From Asanoa siamensis (GTDB taxonomy: Bacteria; Actinomycetota; Actinomycetes; Mycobacteriales; Micromonosporaceae), in the NCBI RefSeq assembly GCF_016862555.1, contig NZ_BONE01000017.1:62001-126000 (forward strand): DNA of 64,000 nucleotides, written 5' to 3'. This document shows, in pieces, positions 1 to 8,438 of this stretch. A program made the translations under genes and the position numbers. The stretch's first letter is position 1. Each line of letters starts with the position of its first letter. The notes beneath the pieces were generated by a model that worked only from the letters and a program-made list of their open reading frames with translations, was not told the origin of the DNA and did not search any database.

Positions 1-824
1 AGTGCGGCGGACGTGGACGGCGACGGGCGCCAGGAGATCGTGTACGGCGCGGCCACCGTCGACGACGACGGCAGCCTGCTGTACTCGTCGTTCGGTGTGC
101 TGCCCGAGGGCAGCGCCGCGCCGGGGCAGCGCGTCCGGCTCGGGCACGGCGACGCCATGCACGTCACCGACATCGACCCGGACCGCCCGGGCCTGGAGGT
201 CTTCACCGTGCACGAGGGCGCCACCTCCGCGCCGTACGGCATGGCGATGCGGGACGCGCGCACCGGCGAGGTGCTGTTCGGCGCGTACTCGGGCCGCGAC
301 ACCGGGCGCGGGATGATCGGGGACGTGCTGCCGGACGTGCGCGGCATCGAGTCGTGGGCGAGCATGCCCGGCGGGTCCGCGGCCCTCGGCGTGCACACCG
401 CGACCGGTCAGGTGTGCCCCTCCCCATCCCGGGCACCAACCAGAGCATCCGGTGGGCCGCCGACCTGACCACGCAGATCGTCGACGGGGCCGGCGACGCG
501 ACCCCGACGATCGACGACCGGCGGCGCGGCGTGCTGTTGACCGCCGAGGGCACGCGCACCAACAACGGCACGAAGGGCAACCCGAGCCTGGTGGCCGACG
601 TCCTGGGCGACTGGCGCGAGGAGCTGCTGGTGCGCACTGTGGACAGTTCGGCGATCCGGATCCACCTGAGCACCGAGGTGACCGGCCACAAGCTCTACAC
701 GCTGATGCACGACCCCCAGTACCGGGTCGAGGTGGCGCGGCAGCAGACGACGTACAACCAGCCGTCGTACCCGGGCTTCTACCTCGCCTCGGACACCGAC
801 TGGGCGCGCGTCCCGCGCGGTTGA
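1..824 (+). pseudogene. Rhamnogalacturonan lyase (PL11 family), 5'-partial and frameshifted
   Basis: This is the C-terminal part of a secreted family PL11 lyase that cleaves the rhamnogalacturonan-I backbone; the 5' end lies before the window. Frame 1 carries Asp-rich propeller blades (SADVDGDGRQEIVYG, HVTDIDPDRPGLEVF). At about 400-425 the reading moves to frame 3, which carries PGTNQSIRWAADLTTQIVDG and the usual PL11 ending (YTLMHDPQYRVEVARQ, QPSYPGFYLASD). One insertion or deletion therefore separates two halves of one gene. It may be a true mutation or a sequencing error. The ribosome binding site of the GH78 rhamnosidase starts 10 bases after the stop, so the two form an operon for the same polymer. 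The family call is firm; whether the gene is functional is not decidable here. Confidence 0.8.
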
Positions 825-849
825 CCACCCGCCAAGGAGGAGCGAGAAC

Positions 850-3800
850 GTGTCACACCTTTCGGCCACCTCTCCCCGCACCGCCGTGATCGCCGCCGCC
901 GTCCTGGTCGCCGGCGCCGTGCTGGCCGGCGCGCCACCAGCCGTCGCGGCCGACGGACACCGTCCGGACGCACCCGCGGGGCTGCTGGTCAACGACCGCG
1001 TGCGTCCGCTCGACGTCGAGGGCACGCCGCGGTTCGGGTGGCTGCCGCGCGACCGCGACCCCGCGGAGGTGCAGACCGCGTACCGCCTCACCGTCACAGG
1101 CCGGGGCGGCGCCCGCGTCTGGGACTCGGGCAAGGTCGCGTCCAGCCAACAGTCCTCCGTCGGCTACGGCGGGCCCGCGCTGCGGTCCGGCACGGCCTAC
1201 AGCTGGACCGTCCGCACCTGGGACCGGTCGGGGCAGGAGTCGCCGGCCGGCCGCGGCGCCTTCGAGACGGGCATCGCCGACAGCGACTGGGAGGGAGCGG
1301 CCTGGATCCGGCGCACCACCGACGACGCCGACGACTACACGCTGGCCCGCACGGAGGTGGCCGTCGGCGCGAGTCCCGTCGTCCGGGCCCGCGCCTACAC
1401 CGCCGCCGATCACACCTACGAGCTCTTCGTCAACGGCCGGCGGGCGGACCGGGGCACCTCGTTCGGCTACCCCGGCGAGGACTACTACCAGGCCGCCGAC
1501 GTCACCGACCTGGTGACCGCGGGTGGTCCGCTGACCCTCGGCGTGCGCTACCACTGGTACGGCAGCGGGCAGGGCCGGCCGGCCGGCGCCCGCGGCCTGC
1601 TGCTGAAGCTCGTCGTCGAGCACGCCGACGGGTCCCGCGAGGTCGTCGCGACCGACGGCTCCTGGCGGGTCACCCGCGACACGCAGTTCCCCAACGGCTC
1701 GCCGCGCCGCAACGGGGAGGGCGACCGGATCGAGCGGCAGGACGCGCGCACGGAGGTGACCGGCTGGACGACAGCCGGGTACGACGACAGCGCCGCGCCC
1801 TGGACAGCGGCGGAGGTCGTCGGCGCCCGCCCGGTCGCGCCGTACACCCATCTGATCGGGCAGGAGACCCGGCTGGTCGAGACGGTCGCGGCGCCCGTGG
1901 CACTGACCAGGGCCGACGACGGCACCGTCGTGGCCGACTTCGGCGTCGTCATCCCGGCCCGACCCGCGGTCCGGTTCGACGACGGAATCGCCGGCCGCAC
2001 GGTCGACATCCGGGCCGGCTACACCCTGACCGGCACGGGCCGGGTCGACGCGTCGACGCTGATGTCGCAGGGCACGAACATGAGCTACCCGTACACGCAG
2101 CAGGACGGCGCGCAGTGGTTCTGGGCGTTCACCCACCTCGGCTTCCGCTATCTCGAGATCCCGGGTGCCGGCGAGGACATCACCCTCGACGACGTGTCCG
2201 CCGTCGTCGTGCACGCGGAGGTGCCGCCCGGCCGGGAGGGCACGTTCCGCAGCTCGGACGCGACGCTCGACGCCGTGTGGGAGATGCTGAAGCGGTCGGC
2301 GATCTACTCCGTGCAGGAGGCCTTCGTCGACACGCCCACCCGGGAGAAGGGCCAGTTCCTCGGTGACGCCGCCGACATCTCGTACGCGACGATGGGCGCT
2401 TTCGGCGAGCGGGCCGCGACGCGGCAGGCCATCCGCGAGTTCCTGCGATCCGCGAAGCGGTTCTGGACCACGGGCGACGATCTCGGTCGCTACAACGCGG
2501 TCTATCCCAACGGCGACGGCAAGCGGGACATCCCCGACTACTCGCTGATGTTCGTCGACTGGGTGTGGCGCTACTACACGGAGACCGGTGACCGTTCGCT
2601 GGTCGAGGAGGCCTACCCGGCCATCCGCGACACCGCCGACTACGTGTTGCGGCACATCCCGGCGGAGGGGCCGACCGCGGGTCTGGTGACCGAGCTCGCC
2701 GGCGGCAGCGGGCCCTACCAGTACGGCATCGTCGACTGGCCCGAGCCGGGCAGGTTCGGCTACGACATGTCGGCCGCGGCCCGGACGACCATCAACGCGC
2801 AGGGCGTCGACGTGCTGCGCACCACGGCGTGGATGGCCCGGCTGCTCGACCGGCCGGCCGCAGAGGTGTCCATGTACGACAGTCGCGCCGGGGCTCTCGT
2901 GGCGGCGATGAACGGCAAGCTCCGGCGCGCGGACGGCGTGTACGTCGACGGGCTGCTGCCCACCGGCGAGCAGAGCGCGCATGCGGGCCAGCACTCGACC
3001 TCGTACGCGATCGCTCACGGTGTCGCGCCGCCGGCCGACCACCCCGCGCTGGCCGGGTATCTCGCGTCGTTGGGCATGCGGCAGGGTCCGATGACCGCGC
3101 ACTGGCTGCTGCAGGCGCTCAGCGACGGCGGCCGCCCGGACGCCGTGCTCGATCTGCTGACCGACGAGACCGACCTGGGTTGGGCCGACATCCTGGCGCG
3201 CGGCGGCACGTTCACCTGGGAGGCGTGGACGCTCGACCCGGGCAGCAACTTCAGCCAGTCACACGGATGGGGCGCGCAGGCCGCGGTGGACGTGCAGCAG
3301 ACCCTGCTGGGTGTCCGCACGGCGACGCCGGGTGCGGCGACGGTCGACATCGTGCCGCCGGCCACCGGCCTGGCCCGGGCGGCCGGCACCGTGCACACCC
3401 AGCGTGGTCCGGTGACGGTGGACTGGCGGCGCGTCGGCGGCGGGGTGCGGCTCGACCTCGACGTGCCCGTCAACGTGACGGCCCGCGTGGCGCTGCCGCT
3501 CGAGGCCGGCCGGTCCTACCGGACCGACGGCGGGGCCGTCTTCGTCGGCGTCGAGGACGGTCGCGCCGTCTTCGAGGTCGGCTCGGGCCGGTCCAGCTAC
3601 CACCCGGGACAGCCCGGTGCGCAGTGCACCACCACGATCACCGGGACGCACCGCGGGCCGCTGGTGGTCGGCGAGGGCCGGACCTGCCTGCTGGCGGCCG
3701 ACGTCGCCGGTCCCGTCACGGTCCGGGGCGGCGCGTCGCTGGTCGCGTCGGGCGGCAGCGTCTCCGGCCCGATCTCCGCGGCCCGTCCCGACCAGGTCGC

Positions 3801-4107
3801 TCTCTCCGCCGTCGCGGTGTCCGGTCCGGTGACGGTCTCGGGCGCCACCGGTCCCGTGCGGATCGCCGGCGGGCGGGTCGGCGGCCCGGTCTCGCTCACC
3901 GGCAACACGTCCGGGGTGCGCCTCGACGCGGTCAGGGTCGCCGGCCCGGTCACGGTGGCGGGCAACACCGGCAGCCGGCCGGTGGTCGTCGCGGCGAACA
4001 CGATCGACGGCCCCCTCTCCTGCGCCGGCAACCGCCCCGCGCCGGGCGACGAGGCCCAACCGAACACGGTCCGGGGCCCTACCGCGGGGCAGTGCGCCGG
4101 CCGATGA
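850..4107 (+). CDS. Secreted alpha-L-rhamnosidase (GH78) with C-terminal repeat domain
   Basis: Releases terminal alpha-L-rhamnose from rhamnogalacturonan or other rhamnosides outside the cell. GTG start with an AAGGAGGAG site at 835-843. An N-terminal signal peptide ends near AVA/ADG (residues 31-34). The layout follows GH78: an N-terminal Fn3-like domain (about 40-140), beta-sandwich domains, then the (alpha/alpha)6 barrel with TPTREKGQFLGDAAD, which holds the family's Glu-rich active-site loop, and a C-terminal beta-sandwich. Residues from about 920 on are a Gly/Val-rich repeat (GPVTV, GPVSL units) ending with GQC. This resembles a beta-helix module seen at the end of many actinomycete exoenzymes. 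It is 25 bases behind the PL11 gene and converges on the response regulator with 6 bases between stops. Confidence 0.93.
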   Translation: MSHLSATSPRTAVIAAAVLVAGAVLAGAPPAVAADGHRPDAPAGLLVNDRVRPLDVEGTPRFGWLPRDRDPAEVQTAYRLTVTGRGGARVWDSGKVASSQQSSVGYGGPALRSGTAYSWTVRTWDRSGQESPAGRGAFETGIADSDWEGAAWIRRTTDDADDYTLARTEVAVGASPVVRARAYTAADHTYELFVNGRRADRGTSFGYPGEDYYQAADVTDLVTAGGPLTLGVRYHWYGSGQGRPAGARGLLLKLVVEHADGSREVVATDGSWRVTRDTQFPNGSPRRNGEGDRIERQDARTEVTGWTTAGYDDSAAPWTAAEVVGARPVAPYTHLIGQETRLVETVAAPVALTRADDGTVVADFGVVIPARPAVRFDDGIAGRTVDIRAGYTLTGTGRVDASTLMSQGTNMSYPYTQQDGAQWFWAFTHLGFRYLEIPGAGEDITLDDVSAVVVHAEVPPGREGTFRSSDATLDAVWEMLKRSAIYSVQEAFVDTPTREKGQFLGDAADISYATMGAFGERAATRQAIREFLRSAKRFWTTGDDLGRYNAVYPNGDGKRDIPDYSLMFVDWVWRYYTETGDRSLVEEAYPAIRDTADYVLRHIPAEGPTAGLVTELAGGSGPYQYGIVDWPEPGRFGYDMSAAARTTINAQGVDVLRTTAWMARLLDRPAAEVSMYDSRAGALVAAMNGKLRRADGVYVDGLLPTGEQSAHAGQHSTSYAIAHGVAPPADHPALAGYLASLGMRQGPMTAHWLLQALSDGGRPDAVLDLLTDETDLGWADILARGGTFTWEAWTLDPGSNFSQSHGWGAQAAVDVQQTLLGVRTATPGAATVDIVPPATGLARAAGTVHTQRGPVTVDWRRVGGGVRLDLDVPVNVTARVALPLEAGRSYRTDGGAVFVGVEDGRAVFEVGSGRSSYHPGQPGAQCTTTITGTHRGPLVVGEGRTCLLAADVAGPVTVRGGASLVASGGSVSGPISAARPDQVALSAVAVSGPVTVSGATGPVRIAGGRVGGPVSLTGNTSGVRLDAVRVAGPVTVAGNTGSRPVVVAANTIDGPLSCAGNRPAPGDEAQPNTVRGPTAGQCAGR

Positions 4108-4113
4108 CCGACG

Positions 4114-4767
4114 TCACCGCACGCGGCCCGTGCGATAGGCCCACATGGCGAGCTCCACCCGGTTGCGGGCGCCGAGCTTCGTCATGAGGCCGGCGAGATG
4201 GAACTTCACCGTGCTCAGGCTGATGTGCAGCTCCCGGCCGATCTCGGCGTTGGTCCTGCCGCGGGCCACCCGGCCCAGCACGTCCTCCTCCCGGTCGGTC
4301 AGCGGGTCGACGGGTTGGGCCGGGGCGCCGCCCGGGCTCGTCTTCGCGAACGTCGCGAGCAGCCGGGCGGTGACCGCCGGGTCGATCAGCGCGTCGCCCC
4401 GCACGGCGGTGTGGATCGCCCGGACCAGCTCGTCGGGTTCGGCTCCCTTGAGGAGGAAGCCGCGGGCACCCGCACGCAGGGCGCCGTAGACGTACTCGTC
4501 GGTGTCGAACGTGGTGATCACGACGACGGCGATCGGGTCGGCGACGTCCGGCCCGGCGACCAGCCGGGTGGCCGCGATGCCGTCCAGCACGGGCATGCGG
4601 ATGTCGAACAGGCACACGTCCGGGCGCAGCCGGCGGGCGAGCGCGACCGCCTCGCGGCCGTCGGCCGCCTGCCCCACCACCGCGATGCCGGGCTGGATGT
4701 CGAGGATCGTCGTCAGTCCCGCCCGGACGATGCCCTGGTCGTCGGCGACGAGCACCCGGATCGTCAC
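4114..4767 (-). CDS. NarL/FixJ-family two-component response regulator
   Basis: A 217-residue DNA-binding response regulator. The receiver domain (1-120) starts with IRVLVADDQGIVRAG, has the phospho-acceptor Asp55 in VCLFDIRMPVLDG and the conserved Lys in GFLLKGAEP. A LuxR-type helix-turn-helix follows (LTDREEDVLGRVARG, NAEIGRELHISLSTVKFHL). The GTG start at 4767 overlaps the kinase stop as GTGA, so translation is coupled. The same frame stays open far upstream, but that extension is antisense to nothing recognisable and lies inside the kinase gene. It probably pairs with the adjacent kinase. Control of the flanking glycosidase genes is possible, but only position suggests it. Confidence 0.95.
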   Translation of the reverse strand: MTIRVLVADDQGIVRAGLTTILDIQPGIAVVGQAADGREAVALARRLRPDVCLFDIRMPVLDGIAATRLVAGPDVADPIAVVVITTFDTDEYVYGALRAGARGFLLKGAEPDELVRAIHTAVRGDALIDPAVTARLLATFAKTSPGGAPAQPVDPLTDREEDVLGRVARGRTNAEIGRELHISLSTVKFHLAGLMTKLGARNRVELAMWAYRTGRVR

Positions 4768-5918
4768 GACGGCGCGCTGCCGCGGGGCAGGACGGCACGT
4801 ACGCTCCAGCCGCGGTCCGGATCCGGGCCGGCCGTGAGGGTGCCGCCGAGCAGGGTGACGCGCTCGGTCATCCCGACGAGGCCGAACCCGGGCTGGTGGT
4901 CGGCGGGCGTGCCGCGGGCACCGTCGTCGCGGACCGTGAGCCGCACGTCGGTCGCGTCGCCGGTCACCTCGACCTCGACCCGGGTCGCCTGCCGCGCGTG
5001 CCGCCGGGCATTGGTGATGGACTCCTGGGTCACGCGGTAGACGGCGCCTTCCACTGCCGGCGGCAGGTTCGTCAGGTCGCCGTGCAGCCGCACGCCGACG
5101 CGCGGTGCGGCGGTGCCGTCGGTCGCGAGCCGGGCGAGGTCGGCGATCCGGCGCCGCGGGGCGGTGGCCGGCTGTTGCCCGGGGTCGCGCAGCGCGGTGA
5201 CCATCGCGCGCATCTCGGCGAGCGTGCGGGCCGCCTCGCGGTTGATGGTCTCCAGCGCCTCGGTCGCCCCGGGCAGCGACGACGACCGGGCGAGGACCAG
5301 CCCCGCCTGCGCCTGGATCGCGATCGCGGAGACGTGATGGGCGACGGTGTCGTGCAGCTCCCGGGCGAGCTGCTCGCGCTCCCGCGACCTGGCCCGCTCG
5401 ACGAGCTGCGCACGCGCTACGGCGCGGTAGCGGACGGCCGCGCCGAGCGCCGCGGTGAGCGCGACGACGGCGGTCCCGGCGATCGTCTCCGCGATGCCCG
5501 GGAAGTCGACGGCGACGATGACGGCGACCGCGCCGGCCACCACCACGAGCCCGATCACCGCGTCGCGGCCGGCCCGCCGGCGCAGGAGCGACCAGGTGAG
5601 CACCAGCACCACCCAACCGCTGTGCAGCGCCATGGGCGCGACGCCGGCGACGACCGTGGCCACGTCGAGCAGGGCGAACCCACCGAACGCGACGGCCACC
5701 GCCGCCACGGGGTAGGTCCGGCGGACCAGGGTGGCGAGCGCGAGCCCGCAGCCGAACACGGCGGCGACCGGTGGCCAGACCAGGTCGTCGCGGAGCACCA
5801 CCTCGAGCGCGACGCCGGCCAGGACGGTCGCGGCGAGGGCCCGGTCGTACCGGCCCGATCGCCGCACCGTGGCCCGCAACGAGGACGCGGCGTTCGACAC
5901 GAGAGTCACAGTAGCCAT
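4764..5918 (-). CDS. Sensor histidine kinase (HisKA_3 type)
   Basis: A membrane kinase of 384 residues that phosphorylates the coupled response regulator. About five N-terminal hydrophobic segments form a DUF7134-like sensor region without a large extracellular loop. Then come the HisKA_3 dimerisation and phospho-acceptor box (EQLARELHDTVAHHVSAIA) and an HATPase with the N-box QESITNARRHA, the DDGARG segment and the glycine box GFGLVGMTERVTLLGG. ATG 5918 was chosen because GAGGAC lies about 8 bases upstream; the open frame extends 47 codons further but is Arg/Pro-rich and lacks a site. It is the first gene of a two-gene operon and is divergent from the DUF6326-like gene. The ligand cannot be inferred. 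Confidence 0.92.
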   Translation of the reverse strand: MATVTLVSNAASSLRATVRRSGRYDRALAATVLAGVALEVVLRDDLVWPPVAAVFGCGLALATLVRRTYPVAAVAVAFGGFALLDVATVVAGVAPMALHSGWVVLVLTWSLLRRRAGRDAVIGLVVVAGAVAVIVAVDFPGIAETIAGTAVVALTAALGAAVRYRAVARAQLVERARSREREQLARELHDTVAHHVSAIAIQAQAGLVLARSSSLPGATEALETINREAARTLAEMRAMVTALRDPGQQPATAPRRRIADLARLATDGTAAPRVGVRLHGDLTNLPPAVEGAVYRVTQESITNARRHARQATRVEVEVTGDATDVRLTVRDDGARGTPADHQPGFGLVGMTERVTLLGGTLTAGPDPDRGWSVRAVLPRGSAPS

Positions 5919-5959
5919 CGGACCGTCCTCGGCGGGCCGGCCGAAGGACCCGCCGTGGG

Positions 5960-5977
5960 CCTGGCCCATCGGCCAGG
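5960..5977. promoter_or_regulatory. Inverted repeat in the divergent kinase/DUF6326 promoter region
   Basis: CCTGGCC-CATC-GGCCAGG, perfect 7-base arms, sits in the 143-base gap between the kinase start (5918, minus) and the DUF6326-like start (6062, plus). It may be an operator for one of the two genes; no factor can be assigned. Confidence 0.35.
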
Positions 5978-6061
5978 TGAGCGTTGGTCGTGCGGCTCGG
6001 GCGCGGGGCCGCCGGCCCCGCCCAGACTGGAGGCCCGACTCCCTCGGAAGGGGCGCCACCA

Positions 6062-6475
6062 GTGACGAAGGCCTTCACCGACACCAGGATCGACGTCAAG
6101 CTCGTGCTCTGTGGCCTGTGGACCGCCACGCTGTTCGTGTTCGCGTACGTCGACATCTTCGGCTTCTACCGCGCGGACGTGATCGACGGCGTGCTCGCCG
6201 GCACGGTGTCGAGCACCGGTTTCGCGGTCGACCAGACCTTCCTGCTGCTCACCACCCTCTACGTCGCGGTCCCCGCGCTGATGGTCGTGGTCTCACTCGT
6301 CGCCCGGGCCACGGTCAGCCGGGTCACCAACATCGTGGTGGGCCTGTTCTACGCGGTGACGGCGGCGGCCACGCTCGTCGGTGAGAGCTGGGTCTACTAC
6401 ATCGTCGGGATCGTCGTCCAGGTCGTGCTGCTGCTGACGATCGTCCGGGTCGCCTGGACGTGGCCGCGGACCTGA
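6062..6475 (+). CDS. Small four-helix membrane protein, DUF6326-like
   Basis: A 137-residue integral membrane protein of unknown function. The sequence starts TKAFTDTRIDVKLVLCGLW and has four hydrophobic segments (about 13-33, 55-78, 84-104, 110-131). The N-terminal pattern and YVDIFGFYR segment match my recollection of DUF6326 proteins, so the family name is tentative. GTG 6062 is preferred over an earlier in-frame start because GGAAGGGG lies about 10 bases in front. Its last 183 bases are antisense to the open tail of the GH42 gene. It is divergent from the two-component operon and may be linked to it, but nothing proves that. Confidence 0.75.
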   Translation: MTKAFTDTRIDVKLVLCGLWTATLFVFAYVDIFGFYRADVIDGVLAGTVSSTGFAVDQTFLLLTTLYVAVPALMVVVSLVARATVSRVTNIVVGLFYAVTAAATLVGESWVYYIVGIVVQVVLLLTIVRVAWTWPRT

Positions 6476-8434
6476 GCCCGTGGCGCACCGGACGACCAGG
6501 GTGGCACCCGGGCGCAGCGGGTCGGCGGGCGTGACGGGCGCGCCGGTGAGCAGGTCCAGCCCGTCGGCCCGCAGGTCGTAGAGGCGGTCGCCGTGGTTGA
6601 TCGCGACGAGCCAGCGTCGGCCGGCCGCCGCGCGGTGGACCAGCTCCACTCCGGCCGGTGGCCGCGGCCGGACCGGGGCGACACCCGCGCGCGTCGCGAC
6701 CGTGGCGAGCAGGGTGGCGTACGCGTCGTCGTCGAGCCGGGTGGAGACGTACCAGGCCTCCCCCGACCCGACCGGGTGGCGGGTGACGGCGGGTGGGCCG
6801 TCCGCGTACCGGAGGGTCGCCTCCGCGCCGGCGAGGTGGACGAGTTCGCTCCAGACGCTGCCGCGCGCGCCGTCGGTCAGGGGCCGGTCCGCGTTGCCGG
6901 CCGGCGGCCGGAACTCCTCGACGCGCACGCCCAGCAGGTCGCGCAGCGCACCGGGGTAGCCGCCGGTGCGGACCCGGGCCCGGTCGTCCGCGACACCCGT
7001 CAGGTAGGTCGCGACCAGGTGGCCGCCGCCGCTCACCCAGCCCGCCAGGGCCGCGGCCTGCTCGTCGGTGAGCAGGTACCAGCACGGCAGCACGAGCAGC
7101 GCGTACCGGGCGAGGCCGTCCAGGCCACCGACGACGTCACAGGTGAGGCCCGCGCGGGCCAGCGCCCGGTGGGCGTGCCGGGCCTCGGCGCGGTGGTCGA
7201 CCGCGCGCGCGGGCAGCACGGTCGCGGCCAGCGCCCACTGCGACGGCTCGTGGAACCCTACGGCGACCCGGGCCTCGACCGGCGCGGAGAGCATCTCGGC
7301 CGTCCTGGCCAGGGTCGCGCCGAGGGCCGCCGCCTCGCGATGGACGCGGGTGTCGGCACCGGCGTGCGGCACCACGGCGGAATGGAAGACCTCGGCACCG
7401 CCGCGGGACGCCCGCCACTGGAAGAACATCGCGCCGCGGGAGCCGCGCGCCACCGCCGCGAGCGCGTGCCGGGTCATCCGGCCCGGTTCCTTGGCGTGCA
7501 TCCGGTCGCGCGTGTGGATGAGGTTGGGCGCGGTCTCCATCAGCAGCCAGTCCGGGCGACCCGTCCCGTCCAGCGCCCAGCCGCGGGCGAGGTCCGCGAG
7601 GAAGGCCGCCTCCTCCTCGGCCGCCGGCCCGGACTCGGCCGGGTAGTGGTCGACGGCCACCAGGTCGACCTCGCGGGCCCAGCGGAGGTGGTCGACGGGC
7701 ACCCAGTCACCGAGGACGAAATTCGTGGTCACCGGCACGCCGGGCGCCGCCGCGCGGAGCACGTCGCGCTGCTCGCGGTAGGCGTCGAGGAGCTCGTCGG
7801 AGGTGAACCGGCGGAAGTCCAGCACCTGGGTGGGGTTGGCGAGGTACTGCGTGGCCCGGGGCGGCTGGATCTCGGCCCAGTCGCCGTACCGCTGACTCCA
7901 GAACGTCGTGGTCCACGCGTCGTTGAGCGCGTCCAGGCTGCCGTAGTGGCGGCGCAGCCAGCCGCGGAAGGCCACGGCGGTCAGGTCGCAGTGGCAGGTC
8001 GTGCCGTACTCGTTGTGCACGCGCCACATCGCGAGGGCGGGATGGCGGCGGTAGCGGTCCGCCAGCGCCCCGGCCAGCCGCCGGGCCGCGGCGCGGTACG
8101 CCGGAGCGCTGGCGCAGTAGGTGTCGCGGCTGCCGTGGGCGCGCCGCACGCCGTCCGGTCCGACCGGCAGGGTCTCCGGGTGCAGCCGGCTGAACCACGG
8201 TGGCGGCGCGGCGGTGGGGGTGGCCAGCGCGACGCGGATGCCGGCGTCCGCGAGTCCATCGAGGACCGTATCGAGCCAGCCGAAGGCGTACCGGCCCGGC
8301 GCGGGCTCCAGCACCGACCAGGCGAAGACACCGACGGTGACCAGCGTGACGCCGGCGGCCCGCATGAGGGCCACGTCCTCGCGCCACACCTCCTCGGGCC
8401 ACTGCTCGGGGTTGTAGTCGCCGCCGTAGAACAT
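6293..8434 (-). CDS. GH42 beta-galactosidase
   Basis: A cytoplasmic glycosidase that removes beta-galactosyl residues, probably from imported galactan or RG-I side-chain oligosaccharides. The start MFYGGDYNPEQWPEEVW is a textbook GH42 beginning. The acid/base is Glu142 in RVHNEYG and the nucleophile Glu300 in WLLMETAPN. A trimerisation (Rossmann-like) domain and a C-terminal small beta domain ending near GATLVVR follow. There is no signal peptide. The frame has no stop at the normal family end and continues about 60 Arg/Asp/Gln-rich residues into the antisense strand of the DUF6326-like gene, so the real C-terminus carries an odd tail or a frameshift lies near 6480-6500. It begins 4 bases after the upstream permease stop, so it is the last gene of the importer operon. 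Confidence 0.92.
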   Translation of the reverse strand: MFYGGDYNPEQWPEEVWREDVALMRAAGVTLVTVGVFAWSVLEPAPGRYAFGWLDTVLDGLADAGIRVALATPTAAPPPWFSRLHPETLPVGPDGVRRAHGSRDTYCASAPAYRAAARRLAGALADRYRRHPALAMWRVHNEYGTTCHCDLTAVAFRGWLRRHYGSLDALNDAWTTTFWSQRYGDWAEIQPPRATQYLANPTQVLDFRRFTSDELLDAYREQRDVLRAAAPGVPVTTNFVLGDWVPVDHLRWAREVDLVAVDHYPAESGPAAEEEAAFLADLARGWALDGTGRPDWLLMETAPNLIHTRDRMHAKEPGRMTRHALAAVARGSRGAMFFQWRASRGGAEVFHSAVVPHAGADTRVHREAAALGATLARTAEMLSAPVEARVAVGFHEPSQWALAATVLPARAVDHRAEARHAHRALARAGLTCDVVGGLDGLARYALLVLPCWYLLTDEQAAALAGWVSGGGHLVATYLTGVADDRARVRTGGYPGALRDLLGVRVEEFRPPAGNADRPLTDGARGSVWSELVHLAGAEATLRYADGPPAVTRHPVGSGEAWYVSTRLDDDAYATLLATVATRAGVAPVRPRPPAGVELVHRAAAGRRWLVAINHGDRLYDLRADGLDLLTGAPVTPADPLRPGATLVVRCATGSGPRPRPGDPDDRQQQHDLDDDPDDVVDPALTDERGRRRHRVEQAHHDVGDPADRGPGDE

Positions 8435-8438
8435 CGGC

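Noticed and set aside
853-3102. Long minus-strand open frame of 749 codons
   Set aside because: It is antisense to the clear GH78 gene, has an Arg/Val/Gly-rich composition typical of shadows in high-GC DNA, and has no motif.
3700-4090. DNA-level tandem repeat or satellite at the end of GH78
   Set aside because: The repetition is at the protein level (GPVTV units) with diverged codons, so it is a protein domain and not a DNA repeat.
4767-6156. Open frame extending the response regulator to 680 codons
   Set aside because: The extension overlaps the kinase in another frame and has no conserved domain; GTG 4767 with GTGA coupling is the natural start.
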